A DNA stretch of 13,177 nucleotides from contig JABFRZ010000357.1 of assembly GCA_013140785.1 (NCBI GenBank), forward strand, positions 1-13,177. Direction: 5' to 3'. Position numbers and translations under genes: made by a program. Numbering within the stretch: position 1 is the stretch's first letter; the number at the start of each line of letters is the position of its first letter. This DNA comes from Planctomycetota bacterium. GTDB taxonomy: Bacteria > Planctomycetota > UBA1135 > GCA-002686595. Under the pieces are notes generated by a model. That model saw only the letters and a list, made by a program, of their open reading frames with translations. It searched no databases and was not told where the DNA came from. Below are positions 9,729 to 13,177 of this stretch, piece by piece.

Positions 9729-9881
9729 CGAGAGACCGCCTTCGCCACGGGAGCCCGCGCCGCGCGTGGGCTCCGGCGAGCGTCCCGAGTCCCGAGTCTC
9801 GGGCCTCGCTCCGCGCCGGGCGCGCACCGGTTGCGTTCCGTCCCGATCTGCTCTCGCTCGACTCCGATCCGCCTGCCTTCC
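9729..9881 (+). other. Structured intergenic leader before the outer-membrane barrel gene
   Basis: These 153 bases carry no gene. GGAGCCC (9750-9756) pairs with GGGCTCC (9768-9774) around an 11-base loop. A tandem TCCCGAG (9783-9789 and 9790-9796) follows; its first copy pairs as CCCGAG (9784-9789) with CTCGGG (9798-9803), flanked by GCGAG (9776-9780) with CTCGC (9805-9809). No T tract follows either stem. It may attenuate transcription between the His/Cys protein and the barrel, protect mRNA ends, or have no role. Confidence 0.35.
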
Positions 9882-11126
9882 ATGCGACGAACTCCGTTCC
9901 GATGGTCCGTCTCCCTCTTCCTGGCGAGCGCACTCGCTGCGCCCGTCGCGGCCCAGGGCCCGATCTTCCAGACCCCGGGCACGCCTGTGTACCCGGCCAA
10001 GCCCGCCGACTCCGGCGGCGAATCCGGCCAAGCCGACCGCTTCGCCTCGGTTTTCAACCCCGCCTTCTCGTTCCTGGTCGATACCGTCGCCGACTACGTG
10101 GACTTCGAGCGGAGCTCGGACGCGAGCGGCTTCGACGCCGACCTGCGCGTGCTCGAAGCCGCCGCCCAGGCCTGGGTCGATCCGAACGCCTGGGCCTACT
10201 TCGTCGGCGCTTCGGAGGACGAGGGCCTGGCGATCGAGGAGGCCGCCCTCCACTACGTGGGTTTCGGCAACAGCACGCTGCGCGCTGGGCGCTTCTTCAT
10301 CGACTTCGGCAAGCAGATGCAGACGCACGTGCACGAGCTGCGCACGCTCGCGCGTCCCTTGGTGCTCCGCGCCTATCTCGGCCAGGAGGTCAAGGGCGAC
10401 GGCGTGCAGTGGGACCACTGGCTGCCGGTGGGGGACGAGGCCGCCGTGCGCTGGTCGCTGGGCATCTTCTCCGGCCTCGTGCCGGAGGAAGCCGAGTTCG
10501 CGAGCGGCGGCGTGTCGCAGGAGCTCGCCGAGCGCAAGGACTTCGGCGAGCTGAACTTCACGGCGCGCGTCACCGCCTTCGGCGACGTGGGTTCGCACGG
10601 CACGTGGCAGCTCGGCGCCTCGGCGCGCGCCATCCCCGAATTCACGGCCGTCGATGCGGTGAACGCGCTGCGGCAGGACGGGCTCGACAGCACCGTCTTC
10701 GGCGCGGACCTCACCTACGGCTGGGTGGACGACACCGGCCAGGAGCGCGTCACGCTCGGAGTCGAGGCGCTCGTGTCGAGCGGTGACACCGGCTTCGACG
10801 TCGATGACCCGGACACCACGCCGGGCACGGGCGACGAGACGCTGGTGGTGCTCGACGACTCGCTCTTCGGCGCCTACGTCTTCGCCGACTACGCCTGGGA
10901 CCGCTTCCACTCGGGCGGCGTGCAGTTCTCCGCGGCCGAGATCCCCGACGCGGCCGGGTCGGACGTGTCCGAGCTGGAACTCTACTTCACGCGCTGGCTC
11001 TCGGAGTTCCACCGCCTGCGCTTCGTCGTGGCTTCGAGCGAGGACGACACCCGCGCGGATGCGCTGCGCTTCGCGGTCCAGTACACGGGCATCGTCGGAG
11101 CCCACGGCCACGGCGTGAACTGGTAG
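9882..11126 (+). CDS. Outer-membrane beta-barrel protein associated with metal uptake
   Basis: This 414-residue protein has a signal peptide (RRTPFRWSVSLFLASALAA, likely cut near VAA|QG at residue 24). A Pro/Gly-rich linker follows, then alternating amphipathic strands such as LRAGRFFIDF, TWQLGASARAI and ERVTLGVEALV. It ends in Trp (HGHGVNW), the C-terminal aromatic residue recognised by the BAM machinery. Around 136-182 it reads GRFFIDFGKQMQTHVHEL, with His149 and His151, then RPLVLRAYLGQEVKGDGVQW. From memory this matches a porin-like family often encoded next to zinc-type ABC transporters. Inferred role: passage of a metal ion or metal complex across the outer membrane; no TonB box or plug was seen. 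The ATG at 9882 is chosen for its signal peptide; an in-frame TTG at 9831 exists. The ZnuA-like gene starts 12 bases downstream. Confidence 0.8.
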   Translation: MRRTPFRWSVSLFLASALAAPVAAQGPIFQTPGTPVYPAKPADSGGESGQADRFASVFNPAFSFLVDTVADYVDFERSSDASGFDADLRVLEAAAQAWVDPNAWAYFVGASEDEGLAIEEAALHYVGFGNSTLRAGRFFIDFGKQMQTHVHELRTLARPLVLRAYLGQEVKGDGVQWDHWLPVGDEAAVRWSLGIFSGLVPEEAEFASGGVSQELAERKDFGELNFTARVTAFGDVGSHGTWQLGASARAIPEFTAVDAVNALRQDGLDSTVFGADLTYGWVDDTGQERVTLGVEALVSSGDTGFDVDDPDTTPGTGDETLVVLDDSLFGAYVFADYAWDRFHSGGVQFSAAEIPDAAGSDVSELELYFTRWLSEFHRLRFVVASSEDDTRADALRFAVQYTGIVGAHGHGVNW

Positions 11127-11130
11127 GAGA
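11125..11130 (+). promoter_or_regulatory. Shine-Dalgarno sequence overlapping the barrel stop codon
   Basis: AGGAGA at 11125-11130 overlaps the TAG stop (11124-11126) of the barrel gene and lies 7 bases before the ATG at 11138. It is one of the few strong ribosome binding sites in the window and suggests coupled translation of barrel and binding protein. Confidence 0.6.
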
Positions 11131-11137
11131 CGAACCC

Positions 11138-12064
11138 ATGAGCACCTACACACGACGGACCCTCTCCACGCTCGTCCTGCTCGCAGCCCCGGCCTTCGGC
11201 GGACTCGCCGGTGACCCGTTGCGAGTGGTCACGACCATTCCGGATCTGGCCGACCTCGTGCGCGAGATCGGCGGCGAGCGCGTCGAGGTCAGCTCGATCG
11301 CGCGTGGCAAGGAGAACCTCCACGCCGTGTCCGCGCGCCCCTCGCACCTCGTGGCCATGAGCAAGGCCGACCTCTTCGTCGAGATCGGCCGCTCGCTCGA
11401 GGTCGCCTTCGTGCCGGGCCTGCTCGAGGGCGCGCGCAACCAGAGGATCCGCCCCGGCGCGCCCGGCTTCGTGAACGTCTCCGAAGGCTGGGAGTTCCTG
11501 GACGTGCCGGCCGAGCTCTCGCGCAAGGCCGGCGACGTACACCCGCAGGGCAACCCGCACCTCAATCTCGATCCGCGCGCGGGACGGCACATGGCGGAGC
11601 GCGTGCTGACTGGGCTCGTGCGCGTCGATCCGGACTCGAAGGACGCGTACCAGGCGCGCTTCGAGGCCTACTGCGCGCGCCTGTCCGAGGCCGAGGCGCG
11701 CTGGAAGGCGCAGGCCGCCGGGTGGACGGGCCGAGCCGTGGTGGTCTACCACCAGGAGTTCAACTACCTCGCCAGCGCCTCCGGACTCGCGATCCTCGCC
11801 TCGGTCGAGCCCAAGCCGGGCATCCCGCCCACCCCCAATCACGTCGCGCGCGTCATCGCCGACATGAAGGCCCAGGGCTGCAAGGTGATCCTCACCGCTC
11901 CCTGGTCCAACGACAACAACCTCGAGCGCGTGGCCGAGGCCACCGGCGCGACGATCGTGGAACTTCCGAACCAGTGCGGCGCGGTGAAGGGCTCGGAGAC
12001 CTGGATCAGCATGATGGACGTGATCCACCAGCGCATCGGCTCTGCTCTGAGCGCTCCGCGATGA
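11138..12064 (+). CDS. znuA: ZnuA/TroA-like periplasmic metal-binding protein of an ABC transporter
   Basis: This 308-residue protein has a signal sequence (TRRTLSTLVLLAAPAFGGLA, cut near residue 24; the twin Arg is followed by Thr-Leu and could be read as Tat-like). The cluster A-1 binding-protein fold follows: LRVVTTIPDLADLVREIGG at the mature N-terminus, His62 (KENLHAV), His141 (NPHLNLDP) and His205 (VVVYHQEFNYL), the three usual metal-binding His. The long His-rich loop of Zn-specific ZnuA is absent. The C-terminal region (ATIVELPNQCGAVKGSETWI) has no Asp or Glu obvious at the place of TroA's fourth ligand; N278, Q279 or C280 sit about there. It delivers Zn2+ or Mn2+ to the membrane transporter; the metal cannot be fixed from sequence. 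Its stop overlaps the ATPase start by 4 bases (ATGA, 12061-12064). Confidence 0.92.
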   Translation: MSTYTRRTLSTLVLLAAPAFGGLAGDPLRVVTTIPDLADLVREIGGERVEVSSIARGKENLHAVSARPSHLVAMSKADLFVEIGRSLEVAFVPGLLEGARNQRIRPGAPGFVNVSEGWEFLDVPAELSRKAGDVHPQGNPHLNLDPRAGRHMAERVLTGLVRVDPDSKDAYQARFEAYCARLSEAEARWKAQAAGWTGRAVVVYHQEFNYLASASGLAILASVEPKPGIPPTPNHVARVIADMKAQGCKVILTAPWSNDNNLERVAEATGATIVELPNQCGAVKGSETWISMMDVIHQRIGSALSAPR

Positions 12065-12783
12065 AGAGCGCGACCCGTACGACCCCGCTGATCCGGTTGC
12101 GAGGCGCAGCCTTCGGATACGCGGGCGAGCGCATCGTGTCCGGCGTGGACCTGGACGTCGATGCCGGGCGATTCTTCGGCATCGTGGGGCCGAACGGCGC
12201 GGGCAAGACCACGCTGTTCCGCGGCATCCTCGGGCTCTTGCCCGTGCTGGCGGGTAGCTGCGCGCGCGCACCGGGCCTGGTCTGTGGCTACGTACCGCAA
12301 CGCGAGAGTCTGGACGCGGGCTATCCGCTCTCGGCTCTCGAGGTGGTCGAGATGGGCGCCTATCGGCGGCTGAACGCGCTGCGGCGGCTCGTGCGCGGTG
12401 AACGCGAAGCGGCTCTCGGTCTGCTCGCGCGCATGGGACTCGGCGCGGAGCAGCATACGCCCTTCTCCGCGCTCTCGGGGGGCCAGCGCCAGCGCGTGCT
12501 GCTCGCGCGCGCGCTGCTCACGCGCCCGGACGTGCTCCTGCTCGACGAGCCCACCAGCGGCGTCGATCGGGGGGCCCAGGAGCAGATCCTGCGACTCCTG
12601 CGCGAGCTGCACCAGGAAGGCCTCGCGATCCTGCTCGTGAGCCACCAGCTGGCGCTCGTGCGCGAGTCGGTGGGGGAGGTCTTGGTCGTGACGAATGGGC
12701 GCGTGCAGTGCGGCGATCCGCGCGAGCTCCTGGCGCCCGAGCGCCTGGACGCGCTCTTCGGCGCGGGGGCGGAGTCGGGCTGA
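12061..12783 (+). CDS. znuC: ZnuC-like ATPase of a metal ABC transporter
   Basis: This 240-residue nucleotide-binding subunit has every ABC motif. Walker A is GPNGAGKTT (43-51), the Q-loop is VPQR (78-81), the signature is LSGGQRQR (137-144), Walker B is DVLLLDEP (156-163), and the H-loop His194 is in VSHQ. Length and the C-terminal LVVTNGRVQCGDPRELL fit the manganese/zinc/iron chelate (ABC-3) type. It hydrolyses ATP at the inner face of the membrane to power the permease. It overlaps the binding-protein gene by 4 bases and the permease gene by 1 base (TGATG), so the three are surely one transcript. The open frame extends far upstream inside the binding-protein gene; the ATG at 12061 gives the correct family N-terminus. 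Confidence 0.96.
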   Translation: MKSATRTTPLIRLRGAAFGYAGERIVSGVDLDVDAGRFFGIVGPNGAGKTTLFRGILGLLPVLAGSCARAPGLVCGYVPQRESLDAGYPLSALEVVEMGAYRRLNALRRLVRGEREAALGLLARMGLGAEQHTPFSALSGGQRQRVLLARALLTRPDVLLLDEPTSGVDRGAQEQILRLLRELHQEGLAILLVSHQLALVRESVGEVLVVTNGRVQCGDPRELLAPERLDALFGAGAESG

Positions 12784-13177
12784 TGGACATCACCTGGGCC
12801 GAGCGCCTCGACCTCTTCCGCTACCCGATCCTGGCGGCGTTGGCGGCCGGGATCGTGTGCCCGCTGGTCGGCGCGCTTTTGTGGCTGCGGAGAACGAGCT
12901 TCTACGGCATCACGCTTCCGCAGTTCTCGGCCGCGGGCGTGGTGTTCGGCTACGTGCTCCTGCCGTGGTGGATGGGGACCATCGGGCTCGGCGGGCTCAC
13001 GCTCGACGAGGCCCTCGACGATCCGCACGCGCTGATGAACTACCTACTGACGTGGGCGGCGGCGGCGTGTCTGGCAGGTCTGTTCGCGCTGGTGTGGCTC
13101 GGGCGCGGTGGGCGCGGCAGCGAGATCGGGCGAGTGGCGGCGGCCTTCGCACTGGCCAACGCCGCCACCTACGTGTT
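12783..13177 (+). CDS. znuB: ZnuB-like permease of a metal ABC transporter (3' end outside window)
   Basis: The frame is open from the ATG at 12783 to the window end, giving 131 residues. Two hydrophobic segments flank LLWLRRTSFYGITLPQFSAA, the counterpart of the LRR..L.GDALSH motif of ABC-3 permeases, with Pro-Gln in place of Ser-His. TM1 is about residues 14-33 (YPILAALAAGIVCPLVGALL), TM2 about 43-63, then a polar loop (LTLDEALDDPHALMNY) and TM3 about 89-108. It forms the inner-membrane channel with the preceding ATPase. The missing C-terminal part should hold the remaining helices. The ATG overlaps the ATPase stop by one base. Confidence 0.87.
   Translation, partial: MDITWAERLDLFRYPILAALAAGIVCPLVGALLWLRRTSFYGITLPQFSAAGVVFGYVLLPWWMGTIGLGGLTLDEALDDPHALMNYLLTWAAAACLAGLFALVWLGRGGRGSEIGRVAAAFALANAATYV

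Noticed and set aside
9393..11153. A 586-codon open frame on the - strand opposite the barrel gene.
   Set aside because: It has no recognisable domain, and it overlaps a gene with signal peptide, C-terminal Trp and operon context on the + strand.

Overview
The window is GC-rich throughout (roughly 70 % by eye), densely coded and free of visible insertion sequences, CRISPR arrays, tRNAs or rRNAs. It looks like a chromosomal segment of a Gram-negative bacterium: there are signal peptides, putative lipoproteins and an outer-membrane barrel ending in Trp. The gene families point to Planctomycetota or a similar environmental lineage. They include a small secreted protein of a planctomycete-type family, a TPR protein paired with a CRTAC1-like FG-GAP/ASPIC-UnbV protein, Cys-rich mini-lipoproteins, and weak or absent Shine-Dalgarno sequences before several genes. 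The taxonomic call is inference from family recognition, not a search result.

Left part (1-3904, + strand). The last 12 residues of a Cys-rich protein run off the left edge. Then come a 163-residue exported protein of unknown function and a translationally coupled pair: a membrane-anchored TPR protein and a secreted FG-GAP/ASPIC protein. A two-part hairpin at 3917-3956 separates this group from the convergent metH.

Middle part (3967-8753, - strand). This reads as a methionine-cycle operon. In transcription order it holds a stand-alone Smr-domain protein, an ArsR-type winged-helix regulator fused to a SAM-dependent methyltransferase domain, and 5 nt later cobalamin-dependent methionine synthase (metH, GTG start, 1158 residues, all four modules present). 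The fused regulator beside metH suggests control by SAM/SAH status.

Right part (8924-13177, + strand). A 73-residue Cys-rich putative lipoprotein is followed by a strong hairpin terminator. Next is a promoter-like sequence with a perfect TTGACA box and a 9-bp direct repeat at exactly 20-bp spacing. After that comes an apparent metal-acquisition cluster: a small His/Cys-rich membrane-anchored protein, an outer-membrane beta-barrel, a ZnuA-like binding protein, a ZnuC-like ATPase and the start of a ZnuB-like permease cut by the right edge. The last three genes overlap by 4 and 1 nt. Together they could carry Zn2+ or Mn2+ across both membranes. The barrel and the small His/Cys protein are the least understood parts and the best candidates for something new.
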